From positions 29,194,908-29,258,907 of the forward strand of contig OV121083.1 of the NCBI GenBank assembly GCA_921293015.1: DNA of 64,000 nt. Reading direction: 5' to 3'. Under the pieces are notes generated by a model that saw only the letters and a program-made list of their open reading frames with translations, was not told the origin of the DNA and did not search any database. The DNA comes from Phorcus lineatus (lineage: Eukaryota; Mollusca; Gastropoda; Trochida; Trochidae). Below, in pieces: positions 1-9,725 of the stretch (the stretch's first letter is position 1; each line of letters starts with the position of its first letter). The translations under genes were made by a program, and so were the position numbers.

Positions 1-500
1 CTATCATACAGTGTCATCATATATTGCAAGAGAACCAAGATAATGGAACAACCCTATCATACAGTGTCATCATATATTGCAGGAGAACCAAGATAATAAA
101 ACAACCCTATCATACAGTGTTATCATATACTGCAGGAGAACCAAGATAATAAAACAACCCTATCATACAGTGTCATCATATACTGCAGGAGAACCAAGAT
201 AATAAAACAACCTTATCATACAGTGTCATCATATACTGCAGGAGAACCAAGATAATAAAACAACCCTATCATACAGTGTCATCATATATTGCAGGAGAAC
301 CAAGATAATAAAACAACCCTATCATACAGTGTCATCATATATTGCAGGAGAACCAAGATAATGGAACAACCCTATCATACAGTGTCATCATATATTGCAA
401 GAGAACCAAGATAATGGAACAACCCTATCATACAGTGTCATCATATATTGCAGGAGAACCAAGATAATAAAACAACCCTTTCATACAGTGTCATCATATA
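1..500. repeat. 53-bp tandem repeat, about 9.4 copies
   Basis: The motif CTATCATACAGTGTCATCAT recurs at 1, 54, 107 and onwards with a constant 53-bp period. Copies differ by a few substitutions, for example aataatggaac versus aataataaaac. The array runs off the left edge and stops mid-unit at about 500, directly against Polinton polymerase sequence. I see no coding content in it. Confidence 0.95.
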
Positions 501-1226
501 AAGAGAGTGGATGTGCGATTATTCAGGGCAGAGGAAAAAAATGAACCTCTCAGGAAGGCTATTGCTAATCCAGCTTTTAACAAATTCAAAATATTTGATC
601 ATGATTTAGCTGCTGTTCACATAAATAAATCCAAGATAGTTTTCAATAAACCAATATACGTTGGTATGAGTATCCTAGACTTATCCAAACTTTTGATGTA
701 CGACTTTTATTACAATAAATTATAGAGAACTTATGGGGATAGATGCAAGGTGTTATACACCAACACAGATTCTTTACTACTAGAAATACAAACGGATGAT
801 GTGTATGAAGATATGAAGAAAAACATTCACTTGGCTGATACCAGTGATTTTGATAAAGACCACTCATTACACAATATGAAAAATAAAAAGGTTTTAGGTG
901 AGATGAAAGATGAATGTAACGGTATACATATTTCTGAATATGTGGGGTTAAGACCTAAAATGTACTGTATACAGATGGCAGAAAGGGAAATTAAGAAGGC
1001 TAAGGGAGTTAAACGGTATGTAGTTAGGAAATACATGAACTTTGATCAATACAAAGAGGCACTGTTCCATAAGAAGAGTTTTAAACATGAAATGAATACT
1101 TTGAGAAGTGTAGGTCATAATATATATGCAATGAGAATAAATAAAACATCATTGTGTCCATTAGATACTAAAAGATGAATTACAGATAATGGTGTTAATA
1201 ATAATGCTTACGGATATTCAACTTAA
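501..1226 (+). pseudogene. Polinton DNA polymerase B, C-terminal fragment
   Basis: This is the C-terminal palm and thumb part of a family B, protein-primed DNA polymerase, which would copy the Polinton element. The reading frame enters from the satellite boundary at 501 with no start codon. It contains the family block NKPIYVGMSILDLSK followed by motif C. Motif C reads YTNTDS, so the first catalytic Asp of the usual DTD is Asn. A TAG at 723-725 interrupts the frame just before motif C. A TGA at 1176-1178 follows SPLDTKR-type sequence (here CPLDTKR), where the family continues; the frame then runs on to TAA at 1224-1226. All three segments share one frame. Two nonsense changes plus a lost catalytic residue make it a clear pseudogene. 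Confidence 0.8.
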
Positions 1227-1250
1227 AAGTTTGATTACTTTCTGATAAAT

Positions 1251-2221
1251 ATGGAAAAGAAACTCCAGAGAGTTTATTACAGTCCGAGGGGCTACTGGAA
1301 AGGCCTTGCAGCTGTAGATAACCTTGCTAAGGCTGCTAAGGTTAGTACAACCGAAGCCAAGAATCGGTTAATGAAACAAGCCATTTGGCAAATATATTTA
1401 CCCCCACCCAAATACATACCCAGGCGGAAATTTGATGCAACTCGACCTAATGAAATCCACCAAGCTGACTTATTATTCTTACCCCACGACAAAGTTAGTA
1501 GAAAAACTTATCGATACGCATTGACGGTTGTTGATGTGGCATCTAGATATAAAGCAGCAATGCCACTAACATCTAAAAACTCAACAGAGTTTGTTAAAGC
1601 TTTAGAAAAAATATACAAAACATCTCCATTGAAATCTCCAAATATATTTCAAGTCGACCTGGGGAGAGAATTTTTCGGTGAGGTAACATCGTACCTGACA
1701 AATCATAATGTTACAAAAAAAAAAAAAAAAAGACGTGGATATAAAGAGGCCCATAGAAGTCAAGCTATTATGGAGAGGTTCAATAAGACTTTATCCGAGC
1801 GTTTATTCGGCTATCAGTGTGCAGAGGAATTGAAACATATTGAGAGGTCCAGAGAATGGGTGGTTAGATTACCACAAGTTATTTCAGCAATGAATAATGA
1901 AGAAACTAGAATTATTGATAAGAAACCGGTTAATTGGTAAATGCTATTAAACTGAAATCTGTGACAGCAAAGGCTGCAGCACCTCTATTGGGACCAGAAA
2001 AAATAATACCTGATAGAGTTAGTGTTAGATATTTATATCAACCGGGGGAACTCGAAGGTGGAAGGTTTATAGCAACAAATCTAATTTGGTCACTTAAAAT
2101 ATATCAAATAAGTCGATATGTTTCTAAAAAGGGTGACCTACAATTATACTACGTCAAGGATATTCCAGGTCGGAGTTTTTCCCGTGAAGAATTACTTATT
2201 GTACCTTCAGATACAGTTTAG
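1251..2221 (+). pseudogene. Polinton integrase (rve family), frameshifted
   Basis: This is a DDE integrase that would join element ends to host DNA. The start at 1251 is the first ATG and gives the N-terminal block YYSPRGYWKGL. The catalytic triad looks intact: Asp73 in HQADLLFLP, Asp136 in QVDLGREFFG and Glu175 in IMERFNK. A run of 18 A bases at about 1713-1730 sits between the second Asp and the Glu without breaking the frame and encodes a Lys stretch. The frame stops at 1938-1940. The C-terminal domain (YLYQPGELEGGR, then a chromodomain-like tail ending with REELLIVPSDTV) continues in another frame to 2221. The break lies at about 1930-1940, beside a small local duplication. Confidence 0.8.
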
Positions 2222-2317
2222 CTTGACTGGTGCTAAGTTTAGCTTAATTTCACTAAAAGTTGCTTAAGCAAAGAAAGATATTTTGCTTTAAAGATTTTAA
2301 CATTATAATAAAAGAGA

Positions 2318-2620
2318 ATGAATAAATTATCAAATCCTAGAAATTATAGCATTTTATTCAGTGATTCAAGAAAAGTCGTGTTTAATAATATTACATATAA
2401 AATAATTGATATCTCCACGAATGATGGGAATAGTTTGATATTTCCTGTGAAAAATTTCAAATCCTCCATAAAAGGAGATTTATATGGAGGATTTGACATA
2501 CCATTACATTTGTCAGAAGAGTTGGCTAATACTTTATCAAAAATAATAGAACAATGTAAAAACCACTTGATTAGCCACTACAAAATGGAAATATATGTGG
2601 AATGCAGCCCACTCCGATAA
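2318..2620 (+). CDS. unidentified ORF in Polinton remnant, 100 aa
   Basis: A 100-codon ORF starts at ATG 2318, on the same strand as the integrase and 97 bp after it. I do not recognise the product. It has no membrane segment, signal peptide or cysteine cluster and is rich in Ser, Asn, Ile and Lys, in line with local AT content. Its position suggests an accessory Polinton gene, but chance ORFs of this length also occur in such AT-rich sequence. Confidence 0.35.
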   Translation: MNKLSNPRNYSILFSDSRKVVFNNITYKIIDISTNDGNSLIFPVKNFKSSIKGDLYGGFDIPLHLSEELANTLSKIIEQCKNHLISHYKMEIYVECSPLR

Positions 2621-2925
2621 TTCAATAGATAACAAAATAGAAAATTAAATAACAACCATTTAATTTTCCCCCAATTTCAATATTTACAATAATGTTCAAT
2701 TTCCTACATATTTTGCGGCAGGAAGATTTACATTTTCATTCACCAACTGTGAATAAAAAATTCTTTCATTTACAAAAAGCCAAAGTTGTTTAAATAATAA
2801 TTCATGAAAATATCATCTCACACATGTTGCCTCAACGGCTAACAAGGTGACTCTGGTCTGGTCTCAAAGTCAGACACATCGCACGTGCACCACCTTGCAC
2901 GGGCTGAAATTAACATCGTTACCTG

Positions 2926-3219
2926 GTGCGTTTTTGTCGTATGTTTCAGTCCGGGAACAGCTCTTCAGCTCAATATGAATTGAATGAAACAAATGAATTG
3001 AAGACTCTGTTAGAAATGAGTGACGATTACAATGTCTTGGATAATTTGTGTAAATGTTTTAAACCCAACTCTAATGTCTTGTTTGCAAAGTTATATCATT
3101 CCAAACTTTTCACTGTGGGGGATTATAATATAGAATTCATTGATGAAATTGATATCAATTATCCTCGTGTTTTGATCAGTGCTGCAATAAAAATTGATAC
3201 AATTTGCGTAGGACCTTAG
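2926..3219 (+). CDS. unidentified ORF, about 92-97 aa
   Basis: The frame is open from a GTG at 2926; the first ATG is at 2941, giving MFQSGNSSS at the N terminus. The product is acidic in its middle (NETNELKTLLEMSDDYNVLDNL) and has no recognisable domain. It lies 306 bp after the preceding ORF on the same strand and could be a further Polinton gene remnant or a chance ORF. I cannot assign a function. Confidence 0.25.
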   Translation: MRFCRMFQSGNSSSAQYELNETNELKTLLEMSDDYNVLDNLCKCFKPNSNVLFAKLYHSKLFTVGDYNIEFIDEIDINYPRVLISAAIKIDTICVGP

Positions 3220-3300
3220 AGCGTAAAATTACGGGTTAGTATTTGTGAGGGATTTCAACCAGATTTCAAAGATCAGTTGTTAAAAACCAGATACAATTAT

Positions 3301-3457
3301 TAGAATATTATAAGTTTCATGAGGCATCTGACCCTTTTCTGCAGAATGAGAACGTGACGTGAACATTAAATGCCTGTATTTGGTCTCACCGACGTTGTAA
3401 GCGGGTGTTTTTCTTAAATAAATAATCTGTCATGACCTATAAAGTATAAACGTTATT
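3301..3457 (+). repeat. 157-bp dispersed repeat, copy 1
   Basis: This segment matches the reverse complement of 34195-34351 almost base for base over 157 bp; the clearest difference is gcagaatg here against gcaatttg there. At 34 kb it is the core of an inverted-repeat element, but here the outer ends of that element are absent. The outer element may therefore have captured a smaller repeat, or this copy lost its ends. Confidence 0.9.
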
Positions 3458-3691
3458 CTTCCCATTAGAATTACGTTGGCCCAACATTAGATTCATACTC
3501 AAGACTAAAGTGTGAAGAGGTATTTAATAATGATATATAAAAACTTTAAATTCAATCTTATTATCAAAATAAAGCAGAGGAAACAACTCTTCCTTACTTC
3601 CTTATCTTTTAAGCAGAATTTATTGTAGTGCTGGAAACCAAAAAATTAAAATTCTTAAAATGATGTATTATCAAATGGCTATTCCAGCAAA

Positions 3692-3951
3692 ATGTCTGTT
3701 GTCGTGAACTTCACTGAAGAGAGGGAGGTGGAAGTTGTACCCATGAAATGAATGAAAGGAAAATATCTTTGGCCTCTATTCAAAGCAAGCCAGATACGGC
3801 GGGCAGTCAGGTGGTGTAAAGACCCATATAACCATGAAACCTTTGTATTATGCAGATTCCTATGATGAAGCAAAATTGAAGTGCAAGATGGCTGAAACTA
3901 CATCAGATTTGCAAACAGATGTAGAGACAACTAAAGAAAACACAAAAGAAG
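3692..3951 (+). pseudogene. DUF4806-like gene, exon A (N-terminal), decayed
   Basis: The frame from ATG 3692 gives MSVVVNFTEEREVEVVPMK, then TGA at 3749-3751, then sequence containing YLWPLFKASQIRRAV. The block VEVVP, a position usually Trp, then a W-P-P/L-F/Y pattern is typical of the N-terminal region of invertebrate DUF4806 proteins, and TGA is one base from TGG. A frameshift near 3850 is needed to reach YDEAKLKCKMAETTSDLQTD, the next expected block. The exon ends at 3951 with a GTGAGT donor and one leftover base (phase 1). That phase matches exon B at 8527. The stop and frameshift argue for a pseudogene or a non-functional allele. Confidence 0.6.
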
Positions 3952-3961
3952 GTGAGTTTAA

Positions 3962-4147
3962 TGAAATTTCTATCGTTTGAGCTGGGCGAATTAGAGAGAA
4001 ATTGATTTCTCTTTAGGAACAAACCAAATAAAAAGGGAGGTAATGCTTGTGTAGAGGGCGCTGTGGGGTGTCTATAAATGTGATGTCAGAGCGCGGGAAG
4101 TCCATTCTCGGCTGCGACAACTAGCGGATCAAGTTGATGAAATGTCA
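3962..4147. repeat. 186-bp direct repeat, copy 1 (LTR- or promoter-like)
   Basis: This segment is repeated at 5648-5833 with a single difference (gatgtcag versus gatgttag). It starts TGAAATTTC and ends GAAATGTCA, so the ends are imperfectly inverted in the TG...CA manner of an LTR. A TATAAA lies at 4073-4078, with a possible initiator (tccattctc) about 30 bp on. Identity extends 2 bp upstream and 7 bp downstream of the TG/CA limits. The copy lies 10 bp after the exon A splice donor. Confidence 0.85.
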
Positions 4148-5575
4148 TATTTTATTATGCGGGACACTTTGAGTTATTACAAGTGGCTTTGATATTGTGA
4201 ATTGTTTTTATAGACCTCATCTTTTGGAAGCAAAGTACAATGGCATACAGGCAAAGTATAACATTTGATAAATGTAGATATAATGGACGATGGTCACGAG
4301 TTATTGGTGAAGTGTTGTCTGTTTTATTTACTGCCCTAATTTGATGATGGCTGAACCGCTGATGTTTCGCTGAAGTAACGACAAGTTCGCAGTCCGTTCT
4401 CCGAATATTCTGTTGTATCGACTGGAACACAGTCTGTCACTTGTGCTGCACGCAACATCTTCCCTGGAGCGAGGTGCACGTGCTTCTTGTGCGAAGACCT
4501 GGTTCTTCAGCGGTGAATCTGCCTACCACAGGGCGCACATGACAGCAAAGCATACCAAATGGAAGTGATCAACATTGACAAAATGGTGAATATGTTGTTT
4601 CTATTTACTTTTAGGATGAATAAATTCATGATTGTATTTGCCATCCAAAGACTGTAAAACCATGTGAGACTAGGTGTTCTCTATCAGTCAGGTTGTACAT
4701 GTATGTGCGAGTAGAATGAAGTTGTCATATGTCATGCGAGGTATCAGTCTTTATGTCTAATACTTGTGGAATGTTAACGCATTTGATTTTGTATTGGAGC
4801 AATAGAAGTGAAGATATCTTTACGTTAGGTTATTCACACTTTGGGAATGCACAGTCGGGCATGCGACGAGATGACCTTCATGAACTGAAAAGTGTGGTAA
4901 TACGGTTTTACAAAGTTTGTTTTATTCATTATCAAACGGTGTGATGGTTCACTAAAAGTCATGTCACATATATGTTTGCACATATGTTATACAGGACCTA
5001 AATTGATCACCATATGGTCGACGAATGTTTATGCTGTTTTATCATGATCGAAGGCCAAATCATTTCTGATGACTGAAATAGAAGTACAGATTGTTTCCCC
5101 ATTAGGAGCCAGTGATATTAAAGGAAACACCTTACTGATATGGTAACTTTCATCATGTGCTGAGCTACTGTTGTGTCCGAATGAAGCGTTCATGTCGGTG
5201 TGAAAGATGCCTTGCATCGTTCCATGTGCTGAAGGGAAAATGCACTGTTTGGATGTTGAAATGCTTGTTTGCAAATAATGTAATAATGATTTCTTGTAAA
5301 TGCTCAAAGCTCGAATGATGGATGTTGAATGATTTAATCCATACAAATTTGTTTTCTGTTTCAGGTATTACATGTTGCCGTTGTTTAGGTTTCCTTAAAT
5401 ACTTTGGTTAAATGTAGAGGGGCTTGTGAAATGTGTAAGTATGATTTATTGATGCTGACGGGATGCTATAAATGTTTTGCGGAAATTTGTTCGGTTGAGG
5501 CAAGCTATGGAGTAAAATACTGCTTACTTTATTTCTAAATGGTTTTACATTTCCATGCCCTTTCTTTGTATCTCG
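4148..5575. other. non-coding segment between the 186-bp repeats
   Basis: About 1.4 kb without a credible coding region; the longest open frames (71 codons at 4729-4944 on +, 105 at 5029-5346 on -) resemble no family I know. If the flanking repeats are LTRs, this would be the internal part of a non-autonomous element. No tRNA-complementary TGG-type primer site follows the first repeat. Confidence 0.5.
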
Positions 5576-5646
5576 GCAAGTGTCGCAGGGGACTTCCAGT
5601 TTGATGTTAGTTGTTTGTATTTGGTTTGTTGTGGATGGAAAGAGAA
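5576..5646 (+). repeat. 71-bp repeat, copy 1, with purine tract
   Basis: The sequence from gcaagtgtcgcaggggactt to ggatggaaagagaa is repeated at 7715-7785 with one or two differences. Here it ends in a purine-rich run immediately before the second 186-bp repeat, as a polypurine tract would before a 3' LTR. Confidence 0.85.
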
Positions 5647-5647
5647 A

Positions 5648-5833
5648 TGAAATTTCTATCGTTTGAGCTGGGCGAATTAGAGAGAAATTGATTTCTCTTT
5701 AGGAACAAACCAAATAAAAAGGGAGGTAATGCTTGTGTAGAGGGCGCTGTGGGGTGTCTATAAATGTGATGTTAGAGCGCGGGAAGTCCATTCTCGGCTG
5801 CGACAACTAGCGGATCAAGTTGATGAAATGTCA
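5648..5833. repeat. 186-bp direct repeat, copy 2 (LTR- or promoter-like)
   Basis: Same orientation as 3962-4147 and identical except for one base. TATAAA lies at 5759-5764. It is preceded by the purine run ggatggaaagagaaa. The next bases (tatttta) are shared with copy 1 and then the flanks diverge. There is no clear target duplication around the pair. Confidence 0.85.
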
Positions 5834-6054
5834 TATTTTACGTTGGATCGTGTGTATGTGATATTTGAAATGAATTTATGTTGACAGCAGTAAAGCCATA
5901 CAGGCAACATTTGTGAATTTTAAGTAGTGATTCCTTTTCCCTAGGTGACTAATGTCTTTGTAGCTTTCAAATGTAACCATGGGGTGTGCAATAAGGATTA
6001 AGGTAAGCTGTGATTTTGAGTATTGGTTCATGAAATGATTGCTCATTTATGCTG

Positions 6055-7060
6055 GGATCTTGAATTGATGGTAAATGGTGGAGTGATGGTAAATGGTGGA
6101 GTGATGATAAATAATGGAGTGATGATAAATAATGGAGTTATATGGTAAATGGTGGAGTGATATGGTACATCATGAAGTGATGGTACATGGTGCAGTGTTG
6201 GTACATGGTGCAGTGTTGGTACAGGGTAGTGCAAAGACACGGTGCAGTGATGGTACATGGGGGAGAGATGATACATGGTGCAGTGGTGGTACATGGTGCA
6301 GTGGTGGTACATGATGCAGTGTTGGTACATGGTGCAGTGATGATACAGGGTGGTGCAAAGACACGGTGCAGTGATGGTACATGGGGGAGAGATGATACAT
6401 GGTGCAGTGGTGGAACATGATGCAGTGATGGTACATGAGGCAGTGATGGTACAGGGTGGTGTGTTGACACGGTGCAGTGATGGTCCATGGGGGAGAGATG
6501 ATACATGGTGCAGTGGTGGTACATGGTACAGTGGTGGTACATGATGCAGTGATGGTACATGATACAGTGATGGTACAGGTTGGTGCAATGACACATGATG
6601 CAGTGATGGTGCATGATGCAGTGATGGAACATGGTGCAGTGATGGTACATGGTGCAGTGGTGATACATGGTTCAGTGATGGTACATGGTTCAGTGATGGT
6701 ACATGTGGAGTGATGGTACATGTGGAGTGATGGTACATGGTGGGGTGATGGTGTGTAAAGAAGTGATGGTACATGGGGAAGTGATAATGTATGGTGGAAG
6801 GATGGTACATTAGGAAGTTGTGTATGAAGTAATGGTACATTGGGAAGTGTTGGTACATTGGGAAGTGATGGTACATTGGGAAGTGATGGTACATGGCGGA
6901 GTGATGGTACATGGCAGAGTGATGGTACATGGCGGAGTGATGGTACATGGCGGAGTGATGGTGTATTGTGGAGTGATGGTGTATTGTGGAGTGATGGTGT
7001 ATTGTGGAGTGATGGTGTACGATGGAATGATGATTTATGATGGAGTGATGGTGTAGAGTA
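6055..7060. repeat. 18-bp minisatellite with higher-order variants
   Basis: About 1 kb of an 18-bp unit of the form gtgatggtacatggtgca, drifting to 15-17-bp variants towards the right (gtgatggtgtattgtgga). A marker variant beginning acaggg recurs at 6221, 6345, 6451 and 6575, giving a higher-order spacing of about 106-124 bp. Long frames are open on both strands because the unit length is a multiple of three and lacks stops in several frames; these are not genes. Confidence 0.95.
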
Positions 7061-7714
7061 AAAGCAGTGACGGTTGATAATGATTCACTCTGATTTGTCT
7101 TTTGTGAAGTGATTGTGTATGAAGTAATACTTCATTGGTCATGAGGTTGTAGTTCAAATGATTTTCATGGGTCACTGATATGCAGTAATGGGATTGTAAC
7201 ATTTAGGTAGTGGAGGTTACAGTAGCGTCCAGTAAATGTCATGGTGCTGGTCTAATATTTTTTGGTGAAAAATGTGGTGCTTGATGGAGTGTTGGTTGAT
7301 GAAATGAAGATGATCATTTATTGGGGATTCTTTTAATAGTTAAGGTTTATGAAGTGAAAGTTTATGGTTCATGAAGTGATATTGTGTGGTTCATGAAAGA
7401 ATGGTTCATGGTTCACTGCTGCTTCGCAGTGTTGAGTACCTACCTTGTAGGCGAGTAGATGTTACAGTGACATCAAGTGATGCTTGAAATGAAGCATGAG
7501 GCACTGCTGCAGTGTTGGAATAGATGTTAGAGTAACATCTGGTGATGCTGAATATTGCCAATTGACTGATATGAGGGATAAATGGAATCCGAGTGCTGCC
7601 AAAAATGATCGTCCCGCAATATCTCTGAGTAACATGTTTAATGATAATGACAGTGAGGCGCGGATAACACCATTGGTGTGATTTGCTATGAGCAAGATTG
7701 TAATAAACGCCTCT
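7061..7714. other. low-complexity flank and unassigned segment
   Basis: The first 400 bp hold decaying relatives of the minisatellite (atgaagtgat, ggttcatg). From 7440 to 7680 the sequence is more complex, with an open frame of 61 codons on + (7496-7681) and 77 on -. Neither resembles a known family and no flanking splice signals persuade me. I assign no gene. Confidence 0.4.
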
Positions 7715-7785
7715 GCAAGTGTCGCAGGGGACTTCTAGTTTGATGTTAGTTGTTTGTATTTGGTTTGTTGTGGATGGAAAGAGAA
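7715..7785 (+). repeat. 71-bp repeat, copy 2
   Basis: Matches 5576-5646 in the same orientation with one or two differences (gacttctag versus gacttccag). After gagaa the sequence differs and no 186-bp repeat follows, so the purine tract here is detached from any LTR-like end. Confidence 0.85.
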
Positions 7786-7983
7786 GACATTTTATAATCT
7801 GAGGGATGACAAGATTTACTGGATAACAACTTCATTATACATCATCAGATGACCATTGTAAAGATATATCATTGTTAATAATTTCAGAATCTTTATATAT
7901 CTCCGTAATTGTTTTTGTCTGGTATATTTGAACTTTCAGTACAACATTTATTGAAAATACATGTTTTGCGTCCAGGTGTATAT

Positions 7984-8271
7984 ATCATCCAAAACTATGT
8001 TCCACAGAAGATATCGCTTGTGGAAGATCAAGCGATATCTCCTATTAGATATCATTTTGACAGTAGATTTTGAACAATGACCTGTTATAGTCAAGTTCAT
8101 GACATCCCACTTGTTTTACATTATCAAGTAATGACATCACAATGCTATGAAATCATAAACATGATGACGTCACAGTGCTGTGACATAACCGCACTGACAG
8201 TCTAAAAGTAGTGCAGTGTTCAGAAATATAAAATGTTCACGGAATGGAAATGAAATATGATTTTGGATGAT
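7984..8271. mobile_element. 288-bp MITE with TCATCCAAAA ends
   Basis: The ends are a perfect 11-bp inverted repeat, atcatccaaaa at 7984-7994 and ttttggatgat at 8261-8271. Counting the terminal TA dinucleotides as target duplication gives TA plus TCATCCAAAA ends, as in Tc1/mariner-type MITEs. The interior is rich in the word tgacatcac and matches both arms at 39.2-40.4 kb. A short hairpin (gaatctcac / gtgagattc, 8277-8309) follows directly and also recurs with the 40-kb copies. It has no coding capacity. Confidence 0.8.
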
Positions 8272-8526
8272 AAATAGAATCTCACCCTCGTGACACTTGA
8301 GTGAGATTCTCTATATACCTACTTTCTTTTAAAAACTTATCTCCTTAACTAATGCTAATCCAAGAATTTTTAGCTTGTCTTGACTCACATTTAAAGGTAA
8401 CTTATGATTGTCAACTTGTTGCTAGATTTCGAGAGGTTTTAATATTACACCCTTATCATCAAGATATTGTAAGTGGTTCGCTTGACAAAAAAAACCTGTT
8501 ATTCATATTTAACTTCATATTTACAG

Positions 8527-9297
8527 ACCAAATTTTCGCATATCTGGAGGAGAAACTTGCGGACCAAACAGTAAAGGAAAAAGTGGTGAGAAATTTGGTA
8601 GTAGCTTGAACTTTTATCAACCAGTTACGTTTTGAAGATAAAATGTTAAGAACAATACTACAGATATTAGTTCACTGAAAAACACACAAAATAAGGACAT
8701 TAGGTCAGCAAGGTCTTCAGAAAAATATCAATTCCCCTTTCCCTTGAAAAAATGGTCAAAATAAAATGTGTAAAACAGATAATCAAAAAAAATGCTAGCA
8801 CTTTATAGCTAGAACTGTGAAAAATGTAGACTTGTTTGTTGATGTATCAATTTTTTTTGTTTTTCAGTACAGACATCTAAGTTCCATTGGGGGCCTGATG
8901 AAGCAGGTCCTGGGACATGAACTTGCCAAGCAGTACAACTGGGTGGGAAAGGGAGGGAAAAAAGAAGCCTTTGGAAAATTGATTATCAAGGATATTATGA
9001 TAAGTAAGTATTTGTTTAACAATATCTGATCTTTGTGTGTCAGTCATGCTACACTCTTAATTGTTCTTATATTTACAAAATTACTTCTTTGAGGCAAACT
9101 GAAGAACAAAAGTTGACATTGGTAATTGTTTATAACTATTTGCTTGGTTGTTTCATAGTATATATGTAATTTGTCTCAGGAGCAGTGCGGAAAACCTTCC
9201 CTCAGCAACCAACATTGAAATTGAGCCAGTCATGAAGGACTGGCTCTGATATGCAAAGTACAGACAAGGGGGACGGAGTGAGCGGCGTATCAATTAA
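8527..9297 (+). pseudogene. DUF4806-like gene, exons B-D (C-terminal), decayed
   Basis: Exon B (8527-8585) follows a tttacag acceptor and ends at a GTGAGA donor; it reads QIFAYLEEKLADQTVKEKV. Exon C (8868-9003) follows a T-rich tract and cag and ends at GTAAGT; it reads YRHLSSIGG...ELAKQYNWVGKGGKKEAF, the core of a DUF4806 domain (IGG, then N-W-x-G-K-x-G-K-K-x-F). Exon D (9180-9297) follows ttgtctcag and reads AVRKTFPQQ; after a frameshift at about 9215 it continues IEIEPVMKDWL, TGA at 9247-9249, YAKYRQGGR and TAA at 9295. The TGA fits CGA to TGA at a CpG. Phases agree throughout: A-B phase 1, B-C phase 0, C-D phase 1. Exon A lies 4.6 kb upstream, so one gene is likely, possibly lacking a middle exon. 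DUF4806 has no established biochemical function. Confidence 0.65.
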
Positions 9298-9469
9298 ATA
9301 GTTAAACTGATTTACTTGTTTTGTTGTTTTTATGACTGTTTGAAAAGACAGGGAAAGAGCTTAGAAAAACTGAAGTGACAATTAGTGCCTAACAAAATCA
9401 ATTTATTGGGCTCAAAATGGACTTCTGTCAAGAAAATTTATGTTATCGTATAGCGGTACCATCAAAAAG

Positions 9470-9725
9470 CCAACAGAATAACTTAAATGGGCCAAAATTG
9501 GGCCACTGTTGGTCAAAGGTCAGGAAATATGAAATGAATGTTGAACTTTAGTGGGGCCAACATTAGGCCAACAAAATAACAACACATCGTTGGGCCAACG
9601 TGGAACCGATGAGCATATGTCCAAATGGGCCCAACGTCAGGTTACAACCATGGACCCACGTATTATGGGCCAACGTTGGACCAGCATATGAATGCTATCT
9701 GGGTACTAATGGGCCTCTTACGAGT
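9470..9725. repeat. cluster of degenerate GGGCCAACGTTGG words
   Basis: Variants of gggccaacgttgg and tgggcccaacgt occur roughly every 20-40 bp, for example atgggccaaaattgggccac, gggccaacattaggccaac and gggccaacgttggacc. The word is self-complementary, so the cluster reads similarly on both strands. A single related word lies at about 3476 (cgttggcccaacatt). It is probably a degenerate palindromic minisatellite; nothing coding is seen. Confidence 0.6.

Larger units (their letters stand above)
501..3225 (+). mobile_element. Polinton/Maverick remnant
   Basis: A fragment of a protein-primed family B DNA polymerase is followed 25 bp downstream by a retroviral-type integrase. That gene pair on one strand is the signature of Polinton/Maverick DNA elements. 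Two unidentified ORFs (2318-2620 and 2926-3219) follow on the same strand and may belong to it. No capsid, ATPase or protease gene and no terminal inverted repeat is visible. The left part was lost where the 53-bp satellite begins. Both recognised genes are disrupted, so this is a dead fragment. The right limit is approximate. Confidence 0.75.

Noticed and set aside
1700-1735. Lys-rich stretch in the integrase as a nuclear localisation signal
   Set aside because: It is encoded by an 18-A homopolymer and is better explained as slippage than as a selected motif.
2820-2900. tRNA-like look of a sequence with gactctggtctggtctcaaa and a small stem
   Set aside because: A full cloverleaf with a T-loop GTTCNANNC box could not be built.
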